Assembly (NCBI GenBank): GCA_021907015.1
Contig: CP091064.1
Location: forward strand, 4,898,001 to 4,962,000
Source: Pectobacterium sp. PL152
GTDB taxonomy: Bacteria > Pseudomonadota > Gammaproteobacteria > Enterobacterales > Enterobacteriaceae
Length of the DNA: 64,000 bases
Reading direction: 5' to 3'
The notes beneath the pieces are model-generated. The model did no database searches and was not told where the DNA came from. It saw only the letters and a list, made by a program, of their open reading frames with translations. Position 1 is the stretch's first letter; the number at the start of each line of letters is the position of its first letter. The position numbers were made by a program, and so were the translations under genes. Of the stretch, positions 28,703-39,560 are shown piece after piece.

Positions 28703-29433
28703 TTAGAAATTGTACTGTACACCAACACGGTAGCGAGTTTGACGCTCGTCAGTTGTTGTGCTGCCCTTGACGTTACCGATTTGAGCGTAAGGTGTCCAGT
28801 TTTGTCGACTTTGTAAGCCAGTTTAATATCGTGGCTAATTTCATAATTTTCGTTATCCGCCAAATACCAAAGTGCGCCTGCTTTGTTGTTTTTGTTGTAT
28901 TCGAATTCGTATTCGACAGTAAAGTTGGCTGGCAGTTTATAACCCAGTGTGCTGGTGATGGTATAACCAGTGATAGCAGTAGGGTTTGTAGCAGAGTTCG
29001 GGTTATTGATGTTATTACTGTTACGCAGATAGGAGGCACGGTAACGCAGGCCATAGTACAGGGAATCGGTGATGTTGGCCGTTCCTTTGATATATGGACG
29101 ATAGTTGTTGTTGTCTGAAGTGGAAACCAGATTCAGGCCGCCTTCCAGTCCGAAAGTCTTATCGAATTTGTACAGGTAGCTGGCAGTGACTTCGGTACCG
29201 TTGCTGACGGTTTCGTTATAGGGTTTATTTGGCGTCTTGTCGTTGCCATGTTGTTTCCACTTGGCTTCCATGGACAGACCAAAGCCGTTGTCAAAACGGT
29301 GGGACATCAGCAGACGATCTTTATGATCGGCTGATTTGGTGTCTTGCATTTCATGGCGATAGTCAATCGTTACCGCCATGGAGCTTAAGCTGATTAAGGA
29401 GGTTACCACCATCGTCAATATTTTAGCTTTCAT
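28703..29433 (-). pseudogene. KdgM-family oligogalacturonate-specific porin, frameshifted near the end
   Basis: Outer-membrane porin family that admits pectin fragments in Dickeya and Pectobacterium. A signal peptide (MKAKILTMVVTSLISLSSMA) precedes VTIDYRHEMQDTKSADHKDR, a start typical of KdgM/KdgN. Alternating barrel strands such as LSMEAKWKQ and GLRYRASYLR follow. The break at TTTT 28800-28803 (AAAA on the coding strand) leads to a false C terminus. One more A gives KNWTPYAQIG and a terminal VGVQYNF with the expected Phe. About 243 residues. ATG 29431-29433 is preferred over an earlier in-frame start. Whether it is KdgM or KdgN cannot be settled here. Confidence 0.85.
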
Positions 29434-29818
29434 TTTATTATCCCAAGTCAAAGAGAATTATTATTTAAAAACGCGCTGCCACTTTTGTTCAGCGGTTCCA
29501 TTCTATTTATTATTTCTTACAGTAATGTGAACAAGATCGTTAAAAAGAGATAATTTTAAATGATCTCAATTCTGTGATTTTCTTCGTGTTTTATTCGTGG
29601 GATTTATGCAGTTTCAATTTTAAGAGGTAATTAATTTATTTTGTTGGGGTGGAATTAAATAATTATTTCAATTTGAAAATATTTCTTACAATTATAATAA
29701 AATGGAAACTAAATAATAATTGAATATATTTCATATTAATTAAATAAGAAATAATTTGAAACATTATTCGACGCGCGATAGGGCTTGCGTTAAGCACGAA
29801 TCGCGCGCCTGAAAAGCG
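29434..29818. other. AT-rich intergenic region, KdgM porin-trpA
   Basis: 385 bp, very AT-rich between 29500 and 29760, probably the control region of the porin gene. I found only a partial match to a KdgR operator (near 29750) and one CRP-like half site (TGTGAAC near 29527), neither convincing. CGCGCGAT/ATCGCGCG at about 29772-29807 forms a long-loop stem that could end the trp transcript. Confidence 0.5.
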
Positions 29819-30624
29819 TTATGAACGCGTAGCGGCTTTCATTTCACTGACAAAGGCGTGTAACTCTGACAGCATAACGTCAGGCTGGTTCAGATTTTTT
29901 CGATAATCCGCACGATAGCCGAGCCAGAAATGGCACCCGTAGCGCCTGATGCTAACGTTTCCCGCACTTGAGCCGGATCGGAAATGCCGAATCCTTGCAG
30001 TGGGGGAGCGGCATGGTACTCGTTCAGTTTGGCTACCAAATGATTCAGCGGCAGTTGGGCGCGTTTTTCTGCCCCAGTCACGCCTGCACGTGATACTAAA
30101 TAGGTATAGCCACGGCCATAGGAAGCGATCTCGCGCAGCAGCTCATCGTCAGCGTTAGGCGGACAGATAAAAATAGGGGCAATGCCGTGCCGCAGCGCAG
30201 CGGTACGGAAGGGTGCAGATTCTTCCACCGGAACATCCGCCACTAATACCGAGTCAACGCCGACCTGCGCGCAGCGCTGATAGAATTCATCAATGCCGTT
30301 GCTGAAGACCAGATTGGCATACATCAGCAGGCCAATCGGGATTTCCGGGTATTTCTGACGTACGGCAGCCAGCATTTCAAAGCACTGGCCGGGCGTGACG
30401 CCTGCGGCAAAGGCGCGTAAGTTGGCATCCTGAATGGTTGGGCCATCGGCCAAAGGATCAGAGAAGGGCACACCCAATTCCAGCGCATCGGCACCGGCGG
30501 CAATCAGTGTGTCGATAATTTTCAGGGATTGCTCAGGGGAGGGATCGCCCAGCGTAACAAACGGAACGAACGCGCCTTCCTTTTTCTCCGACAGGCGATT
30601 AAACAGCTGTTGATAACGCTCCAT
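29819..30624 (-). pseudogene. trpA: Tryptophan synthase alpha subunit, frameshifted near the end
   Basis: Cleaves indole-3-glycerol phosphate to indole, which channels to TrpB. Catalytic Glu in [16 protein letters not shown] and Asp in [12 protein letters not shown] are visible; [11 protein letters not shown] is the phosphate-loop region. TIM barrel of 268 residues once repaired. The break at TTTTTT 29895-29900 ends the open frame at residue 244; one more A on the coding strand restores [16 protein letters not shown] and the proper stop at 29819. The start overlaps the trpB stop (TAATG), indicating translational coupling. Confidence 0.95.
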
Positions 30625-31813
30625 TACATTTCTCCCCGATCTTTCAAAATATCGTGCACGGTAAAGATGTCTTTATCACCACGGCCGGACAGGTTGACCA
30701 CCAGCAGTTGCTCTTTCTCCGGTTCCGCTTTAATCATCTTCAATGCGTGTGCCAGTGCGTGGGAGGATTCCAGCGCAGGGATAATGCCTTCGCTGCGGCA
30801 GAGCGTTTTAAAGGCATCCAGCGCTTCGTCATCGGTAATCGAGACATAGTCAGCGCGGCCGATGCTGTTCAGATAAGCGTGCTGCGGACCTACAGATGGG
30901 AAATCCAGACCGGCTGAAATAGAGTAGGATTCTTCAATTTGTCCGTCGGACGTTTGCATCATCGGGGACTTCATGCCGAAATAGATTCCGAGGCGACCGT
31001 GTTTTAACGGCGCGCCGTGCTGCCGGATTCAATGCCCAAGCCGCCGGGCTCAATGCCGATCAGACGGACGCTGGTATCGTCGATGAAATCAGCAAACATC
31101 CCAATCGCGTTAGAGCCACCGCCGACGCAGGCCAATACCGCATCCGGCAAGCGACCTTCTTTTTCCAGAATCTGTGCTTTCGTCTCTTCGCCAATCATGC
31201 GTTGAAACTCGCGTACGATCGTCGGGTAAGGATGTGGGCCTGCCGCCGTCCCCAGCAGATAGTGTGCGGTTTCATAGCTGCCAGACCAGTCACGTAGCGC
31301 TTCGTTACAGGCATCTTTCAGCGTGGAAGAACCGCTGTGAACCGGAATAACTTCTGCTCCCATCAGGCGCATACGGAAGACGTTCGGCGACTGGCGCTCC
31401 ACGTCCTTTGCTCCCATATAAACGCGGCATTTCAGGCCAAGCAGGGCGCAAGCCAGCGCCGTCGCGACGCCGTGTTGGCCTGCACCGGTTTCAGCGATGA
31501 TTTCGCTTTTACCCATGCGCTTGGCCAGCAGAGCCTGCCCGAGCACCTGGTTGGTTTTGTGCGCGCCACCGTGCAGCAGGTCTTCGCGTTTCAGGTACAG
31601 CTTGGTTTTCGTCCCTGCGGTCAGGTTTTGACACAGGGTTAGCGCCGTTGGGCGGCCCGCATAATTTTTCAGCAGATCGGTAAATTCAGCCTGAAAATCA
31701 GGATCTTTTTGTGCGCTGACGAAAGCCTCTTCCAACTGGCGTAACGCCGGGATGAGGATCTGCGGAACAAACTGTCCGCCGAATTCACCGAAATAAGGGT
31801 TGAGTAATGTCAT
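30624..31813 (-). pseudogene. trpB: Tryptophan synthase beta subunit, frameshifted
   Basis: PLP enzyme joining indole and serine. The PLP lysine lies in [17 protein letters not shown], with [11 protein letters not shown] and the phosphate-binding [11 protein letters not shown]. 396 residues when repaired. The break near 31021 is one missing base; [17 protein letters not shown] is restored. The N terminus [17 protein letters not shown] sets the start at 31811-31813, about 16 nt after the trpC stop. The C-terminal half carries [12 protein letters not shown] and ESSHALAHA. Confidence 0.95.
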
Positions 31814-31829
31814 AATTTTCCCGTCTGTT

Positions 31830-33193
31830 TTAGCGCTGAGGTTGACGTAATGTCGCAAAAACCGCAGCAATTTTATGTGAGTCTTTTTCCCGGTTCGCTT
31901 TCTACCCCGGAATTGAAATCCAGCCCTGCGCAACCTTGCTGTGCCGCCAGCGCGCAGTTATCACTATTCAGGCCGCCGGCTAGCAGCACGTTATCCAATG
32001 ATTGATTCGCCAACAGCGACCAGTTGAAAGTTTTCCCGCTGCCGCCTTGAGCGTTGTCAAACACGTAGCGATCGACGTGGGTGATATTACGCGCTGGCAG
32101 GGTGTCCGCGATGCTCAGCGCTTTCCAAATCTGGCAAACCGCAGGGAGTTGCTGACGTAGCTTGTCGATCGTCTGTTGATCTTCATCGCCATGCAGTTGA
32201 ACGGCGGCTAACCCCAACTGTGTAGTGATAGCAACAATGTGTTCGACAGGGGCGTTGCGGAAAACGCCGACATAGCGCAGTGGAGCGCCAGCGATGACAG
32301 CTGCGGCTTGTTTAGCGTCAACATAGCGTGGTGAACTGGCGACGAAGATTAATCCGCCGTAGAGCGCACCGGCTTGATAAGCCGCCTGTGCATCTGCGGC
32401 ACGCGTCAGGCCGCAGACCTTGTTTTCTCCCAGAATAACGCGGCGTACTGCGCCGTTCAGATCCGGTTCGGACATCAGCGAACTGCCGATCAAGAACCCT
32501 GGGCAAAGGCACTGAGTTCACGAATCTGCGCATGGCGGTTGATGCCGGACTCACTAATCACGGTGACGCCAGCGGGCAGACGCGGTGCGAGCGTCCGGGT
32601 GCGGTTGAGGTCAATCGAGAGATCGCGCAGATCGCGGTTGTTGATCCCGACGACGCGCGCTTCCAATTGAATGGCCCGCTGTAACTCTTCTTCATTACTG
32701 ACTTCCGTCAACACGCCCAGTTTCAGGCTGTGCGCTACGTCGGCCAGTTTCAGGTACTGCTCGTCGTCCAGCACGGATAGCATTAGCAGAATGGCATCGG
32801 CCTGATAGTAGCGAGCCAGATAGATCTGATAAGGCGAAATAATAAAGTCTTTGCACAACACCGGTTGATGTACTGCCGCACTCACTTGCGGCAGAAAGGC
32901 AAAGTCACCCTGAAAATATTTCTCGTCGGTTAACACGGAAATCGCGGACGCGTAATCTTTATAGACCTGGGCAATCGCTACCGGGTCGAAATCATCGCGA
33001 ATCACTCCTTTCGACGGCGAAGCCTTTTGCATTCCAGAATAAAAGCGGGCTTATCCTGTTTCAGTGCCTGATAAAAGTCGCGCTGGCTGGGAACGATTTC
33101 ATGCTGAAAAGAGGCCAGCGGCTGTGCTTTCTCTCTCTCCGCAACCCAAAGCGCCTTATCGCGCACAATTTTATGTAATACGGTTTCCTGCAT
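31830..33193 (-). pseudogene. trpC: Bifunctional indole-3-glycerol-phosphate synthase / PRA isomerase (TrpCF), frameshifted three times
   Basis: One polypeptide catalysing two consecutive tryptophan-pathway steps. The N-terminal synthase barrel contains [19 protein letters not shown], with [13 protein letters not shown] and [16 protein letters not shown]. The C-terminal isomerase barrel contains NKVCGLTRAADAQAAYQ, AAVQLHGDEDQ and [12 protein letters not shown]. Repaired length about 454 residues. Breaks: TTTT 33025-33028, AA 32495-32496 and TTTTT 31884-31888, all repaired by one added base. ATG 33191-33193 lies seven bases past the trpD stop. Confidence 0.94.
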
Positions 33194-33200
33194 GATTCCC

Positions 33201-34267
33201 TTACCCTCTGGCGGACAGTGCGATAACGCGTTGATAAGCCTGTCCACTATGAATGACTTCAAGCGCCTGTTGCGCATTCTGGCGCAAATTTTCTTGTCCG
33301 AATAATCTCAGAGCAGCGCAACATTGGCGGCAACCGCGGCGGCGTGCGCGCGTTCACCTTTACCTTGTAGCAGTGACGCGAGAATGTCACGGTTTTCTTC
33401 TGGTGTACCGCCTTGTAAGGCGGACAGCGGATACGCATCCAGTCCGAAATCGCGGTGCGTCAGTTCGTAGGTTTCGATCTCGCCATTGTGTAACTCAGCA
33501 ACCTGTGTCGGTGCATGAATAGCGACTTCATCCATCCCGCCGCCGTGTACGACCGCGGCACGTTGGTAGCCAAGCACTTTCAGCGTTTCGGCGATAGGGC
33601 GAACCAATTCAGGGCTATACACGCCAATCAGCGCCAACGGCGGACGAGCAGGGTTAACCAACGGCCCCAGCACGTTGAAGACGGTGCGCGTTTTCAACTG
33701 CTGGCGTACTGGCATAGCATGGCGGAAGCCCAGATGATATTGCGGGGCAAACAGGAAGCACACGCCCAGATCGTCCAGCGCCTGACGTGAATCTTGCGCG
33801 CTCATGTCCAGCTTAATACCGAAAGCAGAAAGCAAATCGGATGAACCGGAACGGCTGGAGACGCTGCGATTGCCGTGTTTGGCGATTTTCAGACCGCAAC
33901 TGGCAGCCACGAAGGCGCTGGCGGTTGAAATGTTGATGCTGTTCGTGCCGTCACCGCCGGTGCCGACGATATCGGCAAATAAATAGTCAGGGCGAGGGAA
34001 CTGCTGGGCATCGGCCAGCAAGGCCGTGGCGGCACCGGCGATCTCATCGGGATGCTCGCCGCGCACCTTCATGCTAATCAGCGCCGCAGCCAGTTGGCTG
34101 GCTTCGAGTTCACCGCGGATGATGGCACCAAACAGTGCCTGACTTTCCTGACGGCTGATGTTGTCCGAGCGGTATAATTTTTCCAGTATATTTTGCATGA
34201 TGACGACATCCTGAGCAGTAGACGATTCTCGAGTCTTAGAAGACGGTTGCGTAGAAGACAGTGGCAT
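33201..34267 (-). pseudogene. trpD: Anthranilate phosphoribosyltransferase, frameshifted near the end
   Basis: Transfers phosphoribosyl from PRPP to anthranilate. [19 protein letters not shown] and [17 protein letters not shown] are the PRPP and anthranilate-binding motifs; [16 protein letters not shown] is also diagnostic. The break near 33306-33311 (VALL to RLFGQENLRQ) removes the last 35 residues or so. ATG 34265-34267 with GAGGAAT upstream gives a non-conserved 23-residue N extension ahead of [15 protein letters not shown], so an internal start is possible. A separate trpG gene supplies the glutaminase, unlike the fused TrpGD of E. coli. Confidence 0.94.
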
Positions 34268-34281
34268 AATCGAATTCCTCG

Positions 34282-34860
34282 TTAAGCCAGCGCCCAGTCC
34301 AGCGTTTGTTCCAGCAGCCGGGCACCATGCGTGGTCAGGATCGACTCGGGGTGGAATTGGAAACCGCAGACGCGATCGGCATCGTTACGCACCGCCATCA
34401 CCATCGTGTTGAAATGTGCGTTGACGGTCAGCGTAGAAGGAATACGGCTACCGACCAGCGAGTGGTAGCGGGCGACCGGTAACGGATGCGGTAAACCGCT
34501 AAACATGCCGCTGGCATCGTGGTCGATGGCAGACGCTTTGCCGTGCAGGATTTCGCCTGCCTGACCGACATGGCCGCCGTAGGCTTCCACAATGGCCTGA
34601 TGGCCGAGGCAAATGCCGATAATCGGCAACTGACCGCGCAGACGCTGCAGCAGCTCCGGCATACAGCCCGCTTCGGCCGGTGTGCCAGGACCAGGTGAAA
34701 GCATCAGAATCGGTTTTTCCATTTGCTGTAACCGCGCGATGATCACATCGGCAGGCAGATGGTTACGGTAAATCACGACCTGATGGCCGCTGGCACGTAG
34801 TTGATCCACCAGGTTGTAGGTGAATGAATCGATATTATCGAGCAGCAGGATGTCGGCCAT
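34282..34860 (-). CDS. trpG: Anthranilate synthase component II (glutamine amidotransferase)
   Basis: Supplies ammonia from glutamine to TrpE. The class I amidotransferase triad is visible: nucleophile Cys in IIGICLGHQ (about residue 85), and His and Glu in FQFHPES near the C terminus. [11 protein letters not shown] forms the oxyanion region. 192 residues, ending after [10 protein letters not shown] as a free-standing protein; in E. coli the equivalent sequence is fused to TrpD. The start codon overlaps the trpE stop (TGATG). Intact. Confidence 0.96.
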   Translation of the reverse strand: MADILLLDNIDSFTYNLVDQLRASGHQVVIYRNHLPADVIIARLQQMEKPILMLSPGPGTPAEAGCMPELLQRLRGQLPIIGICLGHQAIVEAYGGHVGQAGEILHGKASAIDHDASGMFSGLPHPLPVARYHSLVGSRIPSTLTVNAHFNTMVMAVRNDADRVCGFQFHPESILTTHGARLLEQTLDWALA

Positions 34861-36422
34861 CAGAAAATCTCCTTTGCATGGTGCGCACTGGCAATCGCTC
34901 GCAGTACGGCCCGGGCTTTATTACGCGTTTCGTCGGCTTCAGCCTGAGGGTTGGAATCCAGAACCACGCCCGCACCCGCCTGCACGGTGGCAATGCCGTC
35001 TTCGACATAGGCGGAGCGAATCACGATGCAGGTATCCAGATCGCCGTGGGCGGTGAAATAGCCCACCGCGCCGCCGTAGCTGCCGCGTCGGGTTTTCTCA
35101 CTTTCGGCAATCAGCTGCATTGCCCGGACTTTCGGCGCACCGCTCAGCGTGCCCATATTCATGCAGGCGCGGTAGGCGTGCAGCACATCCAGATCTTCAC
35201 GCAGCGTCCCCACCACGCGGGAAACCAAATGCATGACAAAGGAATAGCGGTCGACTTTAGTCAGGTCAGCAACGTAGCGGCTACCCGGCTTGCAGATACG
35301 CGCCAGATCGTTACGGGCTAAATCCACTAACATCAGATGTTCTGCCAGCTCTTTATGGTCAGTACGCATTTCCAGCTCAATGCGGCTATCGAGATCGCGA
35401 TCCAGCGAGCCATCGGCGCGGCGGCCGCGCGGACGGGTACCCGCAATCGGATAAATTTCGATTTGGCGGCTGTCGGCATCGTATTTCAGCGAGCTTTCCG
35501 GCGAGGCGCCGAACAGTGTGAAATCTTGATCCTGCATGTAAAACATGTAAGGACTTGGGTTGTTATCTTTCAGCGTTTGGTAAGCGGCCAGCGGTGAAGG
35601 GCACGGCAGAGAGAAGCGGCGTGACGGCACGACCTGGAAAATTTCACCGATGCGGATGGCTTCCTGCATCTGGCCGACGACCTCGCCGAAGGCTTCATCG
35701 CTCTGATTGCAGCTCAGCGTCATGTCCTCAATGGACTGGCGCGGCAGCGCGGGCGCTGGCTGAGTGAGCTGAAGTTGCAGCTGTTGCAGACGTTGCTGCA
35801 GACGCTGCTTTTCGCTGGTGTTCGGTGTGAACAGGCTGGCTTGCAGAGCGGTCACGCGTTTTTGGTGATCGAGCACCAGCAGCGTTTCTGCCAGATAGAA
35901 ACAAAAATCCGGGCAGCGCTGTTGCTGGCTCAGCGCAGGTAAGGCTTCAAACCCGGCAACCAGATCGTAGGCGAACAGGCCTCCGAGGAACATGGCCTCA
36001 CGCTCCTCTGTCGGGCTGGCAACCAGCGTCAGAATCTGGCGTAAAGCATCAAAGACCGACAGAGAACGCAGACGAGCGTCTTCATCCTGCATGACGTCTG
36101 CCAGAGGGAAGGTGAGTTCACGACCATTCGGACGCGGTTGGTTAATAATCGCTGCAGGCAGAGCGGCATCCAGAAGCGGCAGGAGGCTGGCGCCGTTTGC
36201 CGTTAATGCCTGAATGGAAACGAGCTGGCCCAGTGCAGTGATACGCAGCGCGCTATCAACGATTAACAGGCTTTTCAGGTTTTCCTTGCTATCGATTTCA
36301 GCCGACTCTAGCAGCAACGTGGCAGGTCTGGCACCGCAGAGCTGATGGAAGATGGCACTAGGGTCGTTACGGTAAACGGCCTCGGTACGCAGCAGTTCCA
36401 GTGTAGGTTGTGTTGTTTGCAT
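34860..36422 (-). CDS. trpE: Anthranilate synthase component I
   Basis: Converts chorismate to anthranilate, the committed and Trp-inhibited step. The N-terminal Trp-binding region contains [18 protein letters not shown] (the Ser of the allosteric LLESx10S motif is present). The C-terminal chorismate-binding domain has [33 protein letters not shown] and [17 protein letters not shown]. 520 residues, the same as E. coli, intact. First structural gene after the attenuator. Confidence 0.97.
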   Translation of the reverse strand: MQTTQPTLELLRTEAVYRNDPSAIFHQLCGARPATLLLESAEIDSKENLKSLLIVDSALRITALGQLVSIQALTANGASLLPLLDAALPAAIINQPRPNGRELTFPLADVMQDEDARLRSLSVFDALRQILTLVASPTEEREAMFLGGLFAYDLVAGFEALPALSQQQRCPDFCFYLAETLLVLDHQKRVTALQASLFTPNTSEKQRLQQRLQQLQLQLTQPAPALPRQSIEDMTLSCNQSDEAFGEVVGQMQEAIRIGEIFQVVPSRRFSLPCPSPLAAYQTLKDNNPSPYMFYMQDQDFTLFGASPESSLKYDADSRQIEIYPIAGTRPRGRRADGSLDRDLDSRIELEMRTDHKELAEHLMLVDLARNDLARICKPGSRYVADLTKVDRYSFVMHLVSRVVGTLREDLDVLHAYRACMNMGTLSGAPKVRAMQLIAESEKTRRGSYGGAVGYFTAHGDLDTCIVIRSAYVEDGIATVQAGAGVVLDSNPQAEADETRNKARAVLRAIASAHHAKEIF

Positions 36423-36451
36423 TCTTGCTACCCGTTTAATGTTGTGCCCAT

Positions 36452-36482
36452 CAAATAAAAAGCCCGCTTAGTTAAGCGGGCC
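36452..36482 (-). terminator. trp attenuator terminator
   Basis: On the minus strand GCCCGCTTA pairs with TAAGCGGGC, followed by TTTTTATTT, between the leader peptide and trpE. Confidence 0.9.
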
Positions 36483-36519
36483 TGGGAATATCTGCATGTG
36501 TGATAACAGCGATGCGTGA

Positions 36520-36582
36520 TTAGTCCACCCGCGATAGGGAAGAGCGCCACCAACCATGCTTCATCATTTTCTGCGTTGCCAT
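36520..36582 (-). CDS. trpL: trp operon leader peptide
   Basis: 20-codon ORF, MATQKMMKHGWWRSSLSRVD, carrying tandem Trp codons followed by Arg and Ser, the same HGWWRS core as in Serratia and similar to KGWWRTS in E. coli. The attenuator terminator lies 40 nt downstream. Ribosome stalling at the Trp codons when charged tRNA-Trp is scarce should favour the antiterminator. Confidence 0.9.
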   Translation of the reverse strand: MATQKMMKHGWWRSSLSRVD

Positions 36583-36633
36583 TATCATCATCTCGCTGTT
36601 TATCACTGATTACTGTTTGTGTACCGAGCTTGT

Positions 36634-36667
36634 GTACTAGTTAACTGGGTCGGCGATAAAATGTCAA
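36634..36667 (-). promoter_or_regulatory. trp promoter and TrpR operator
   Basis: On the minus strand TTGACA (36662-36667) and TTAACT (36639-36644) are spaced 17 bp. The TrpR operator GTACTAGTTAACTGGG (36634-36649, plus-strand reading) overlaps the -10, exactly as in E. coli. Confidence 0.88.
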
Positions 36668-36765
36668 CACCTTCAATAGGATTATTTTATTACTCAGTAA
36701 AACGGCGGGCATTACCATTTGTTTCCTATTAATGGCATCATGCGACTTTCGCATGATTATTGTTA

Positions 36766-37667
36766 ATGGATAGGCTTGTGCCAGAAGATTCCCAACCGAT
36801 ATCGTCATTCCCACTTTACGATCTGCATAGCCACACCACGGCGTCTGATGGCGTTTTAACGCCGACAGCGCTAGTCAGCCGGGCGGTAGACATGCGGGTG
36901 AGCGTACTGGCTATTACCGATCACGATACGACCCGTGGGCTTGAAGAAGCCCAGCAGGCGATTGCGCAACAGGCGCTGCCGCTGAGGCTGATTCCCGGTG
37001 TGGAGATCTCCACGCTGTGGGAAAACCATGAGATCCATATTGTCGGACTAGGGATGGATGTAACCCATCCGGCGTTAACGGGGTTGCTGCAACAGCAGGC
37101 AGAATGCCGGCAGAACCGGGCGGAGCAAATTGCGATTCGATTGGAAAAGGCCCGCATTCCCGATGCGCTGGCTGGCGCACAGCGTCTGGCAACGGGAGGC
37201 CAGATTACGCGGGCGCATTTTGCGCGTTATCTCATTGAATTGGGCATTGCGGCGAATATGAATCAGATATTCAAAAATATCTGGCGAAAGGCAAAACCGG
37301 TTACGTGCCGCCGCAGTGGTGCAGCATCCCGGAAGCGATTGAGGCGATTCATCAATCCGGCGGCGTGTCAGTATTGGCACATCCGGGGCGCTACGATCTG
37401 ACGGCCAAATGGCTAAAACGCCTGCTGGCCACATTTACTGAAAGCGGCGGGATCGCGATGGAAGTGGCGCAATGCCAACAGGCACCGGATGAACGGACGC
37501 AGTTGGGACGCTATGCGCGAGATTTCAACCTGATGGCATCGCAAGGATCGGATTTCCACCTGCCGTGTGCCTGGATTGAACTGGGCCGCAAGCTGTGGCT
37601 GCCTGCCGATGTCGAGCCAGTTTGGCATCATCCGTTACTGGCAGATTCGCCGCGCGCCATGGCGTAA
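36766..37667 (+). pseudogene. rnm: PHP-domain 5'-3' exoribonuclease Rnm (RNase AM, YciV/TrpH), frameshifted
   Basis: PHP metal-dependent phosphoesterase; the E. coli enzyme trims 5' ends of 23S and other rRNAs. Metal-site motifs: [44 protein letters not shown] and SQGSDFH. About 300 residues. The break is at AAAAA 37273-37277, after NQIF; one added A restores [19 protein letters not shown] 36766 adds some 18 residues before the conserved core compared with E. coli. Divergent from trp. Confidence 0.92.
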
Positions 37668-37791
37668 TGACATCGCGATCTTATGAAATAACAATCTTTT
37701 ACCATCAACACGTTCTATAATAATCCTATTGCACGATGACGCGGGTTGAAATGCACAACGCCGCGAAATGTCAGACGTATGAGGTAGGGTC

Positions 37792-38412
37792 ATGAGTCAG
37801 TTTTTCTATATTCACCCGCAGAATCCGCAGCCGCGATTGATCAATCAATCGGTGGAATTTCTGCATAAAGGCGGGGTGATTGTTTATCCAACGGATTCTG
37901 GCTATGCGTTGGGTTGTATGTTGGGCGAAAAGAACGCGCTGGAACGCATCTGCCGGATTCGCGATCTGGGGAACGATCATAATTTTACGCTGATGTGCCG
38001 CGATCTGTCTGAACTCTCGACGTATGCCCACGTTGATAACACGGCTTTCCGGTTGATTAAAAATAATACGCCGGGAAATTACACCTTTATTCTGAAAGCG
38101 ACGAAAGAGGTTCCCCGTCGCTTAATGAACGAAAAACGTAAAACCATCGGCCTGCGCGTGCCGTCCAATCCGATTGCGTTGGAACTGCTGGCCGCGCTGA
38201 ATGAACCGCTGATGTCGACAACGCTAATGCTGCCGGGAAATGATTTCGCCGAGTCCGATCCCGAAGAAATTCAGGAAAGATTGGGAAAACAGGTGGATTT
38301 GATTATTCACGGCGGTTCGCTGGGTCAACAGCCGACGACGGTGATCGACCTGACCGAGTCCGTGCCGCGCGTTGCCCGTGAGGGCACCGGCGATGTCACG
38401 CCGTTCTTATAG
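37792..38412 (+). CDS. yciO: YciO, Sua5/YrdC-like protein
   Basis: 206-residue member of the YrdC/Sua5/YciO family (threonylcarbamoyl-AMP synthase fold). GVIVYPTDSGYALGC, KRKTIGLRVPSNPI and the final VAREGTGDVTPFL are characteristic. YciO is a paralogue of TsaC, and its contribution to tRNA t6A is minor or unclear in E. coli. Start ATG 37792 follows TGAGGTAGGG. Between rnm and rluB, as in E. coli. Intact. Confidence 0.94.
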   Translation: MSQFFYIHPQNPQPRLINQSVEFLHKGGVIVYPTDSGYALGCMLGEKNALERICRIRDLGNDHNFTLMCRDLSELSTYAHVDNTAFRLIKNNTPGNYTFILKATKEVPRRLMNEKRKTIGLRVPSNPIALELLAALNEPLMSTTLMLPGNDFAESDPEEIQERLGKQVDLIIHGGSLGQQPTTVIDLTESVPRVAREGTGDVTPFL

Positions 38413-38593
38413 AAGACGCTGAGACAGGTTGTAACAATGAGAATACAAATGGCGCGAAGATCGGTATAATCGCGCCAGCATTGAATACTACGAACGATTT
38501 TTACGTACACACTATTTTTACGTAACTAGCTGAATTTTATCAGCAGTTATGACTCCCCCCGACGCCTGGGAAGGCGACACTAGAGGTTGCTCA

Positions 38594-39478
38594 ATGAGCG
38601 AAAAGTTACAAAAAGTTCTGGCGCGCGCCGGACATGGCTCACGCCGCGAAATTGAAGGTATCATTCAGGCTGGACGCGTCAGCGTTGACGGTAAAGTTGC
38701 CACACTGGGCGACCGCGTTGAAGTGACGAAAGCCACCAAAATCCGTATTGATGGTCATGTGGTTACCGTTAAGGAAACCGAAGAAACCGTGTGTCGCGTG
38801 CTGGTGTATTACAAACCAGAAGGCGAGCTGTGTACCCGCAACGATCCTGATGGTCGCCCGACGGTGTTTGACCGTCTGCCGAAAATTCAGGGCTCTCGCT
38901 GGGTAGCGGTAGGGCGTCTCGACGTGAACACGTCCGGTCTGCTGCTGTTCACGACCGACGGTGAGTTAGCCAATCGCCTGATGCATCCTAGCCGTGAGGT
39001 TGAACGTGAATACGCCGTGCGGGTCTTCGGTGAAGTGGACGACGAAAAGATCAAACAACTGAGCAAAGGCGTCCAGTTGGAAGACGGCCCGGCGTCGTTC
39101 CGTACGATCCGCTATCAGGGCGGTGAAGGCTTGAACCAGTGGTATAACGTGACGCTGACAGAAGGGCGTAACCGTGAAGTACGCCGTCTGTGGGAAGCGG
39201 TTGGCGTGCAGGTGAGCCGCCTGATTCGCGTGCGCTATGGCGATATTACGTTGCCGAAAGGTCTGCCACGCGGTGGCTGGGCAGAAATGCCGCTGGAACA
39301 GCTGAACTACCTGCGTGAGCTGGTGCAGCTTCCTGCTGAAACGGTATCAAAACTGCCGGTTGAACGTGAGCGCCGTCGGGTGAAAGCGAACCAGATCCGT
39401 CGTGCAGTAAAACGCCACAGCCAGATCAGTACCGCTCCAGCCCGCCGCACGTCTCCGAAACCGAAGCGCAACGGCTAA
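38594..39478 (+). CDS. rluB: 23S rRNA pseudouridine(2605) synthase RluB
   Basis: Modifies U2605 of 23S rRNA. The N-terminal S4 RNA-binding domain ([20 protein letters not shown]) precedes the catalytic RsuA-type domain with Asp in [15 protein letters not shown] and the motif [16 protein letters not shown] Lys/Arg-rich tail follows. 294 residues from ATG 38594, chosen because [13 protein letters not shown] is the family start; an open extension upstream begins at 38549 and is not supported. Intact. Confidence 0.95.
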   Translation: MSEKLQKVLARAGHGSRREIEGIIQAGRVSVDGKVATLGDRVEVTKATKIRIDGHVVTVKETEETVCRVLVYYKPEGELCTRNDPDGRPTVFDRLPKIQGSRWVAVGRLDVNTSGLLLFTTDGELANRLMHPSREVEREYAVRVFGEVDDEKIKQLSKGVQLEDGPASFRTIRYQGGEGLNQWYNVTLTEGRNREVRRLWEAVGVQVSRLIRVRYGDITLPKGLPRGGWAEMPLEQLNYLRELVQLPAETVSKLPVERERRRVKANQIRRAVKRHSQISTAPARRTSPKPKRNG

Positions 39479-39560
39479 TATCATTATTTCTACGCTTCAC
39501 GGGCAGCTTGTGCTGCCCGTTTTCATTTCACGATATTTCTTTATCTTGCCGATGGCGGTT

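Noticed and set aside
29741-29765. KdgR operator before the KdgM porin
   Set aside because: Only the outer AAT and ATT parts match; the AAAC/GTTT core does not, and it lies about 300 bp upstream.
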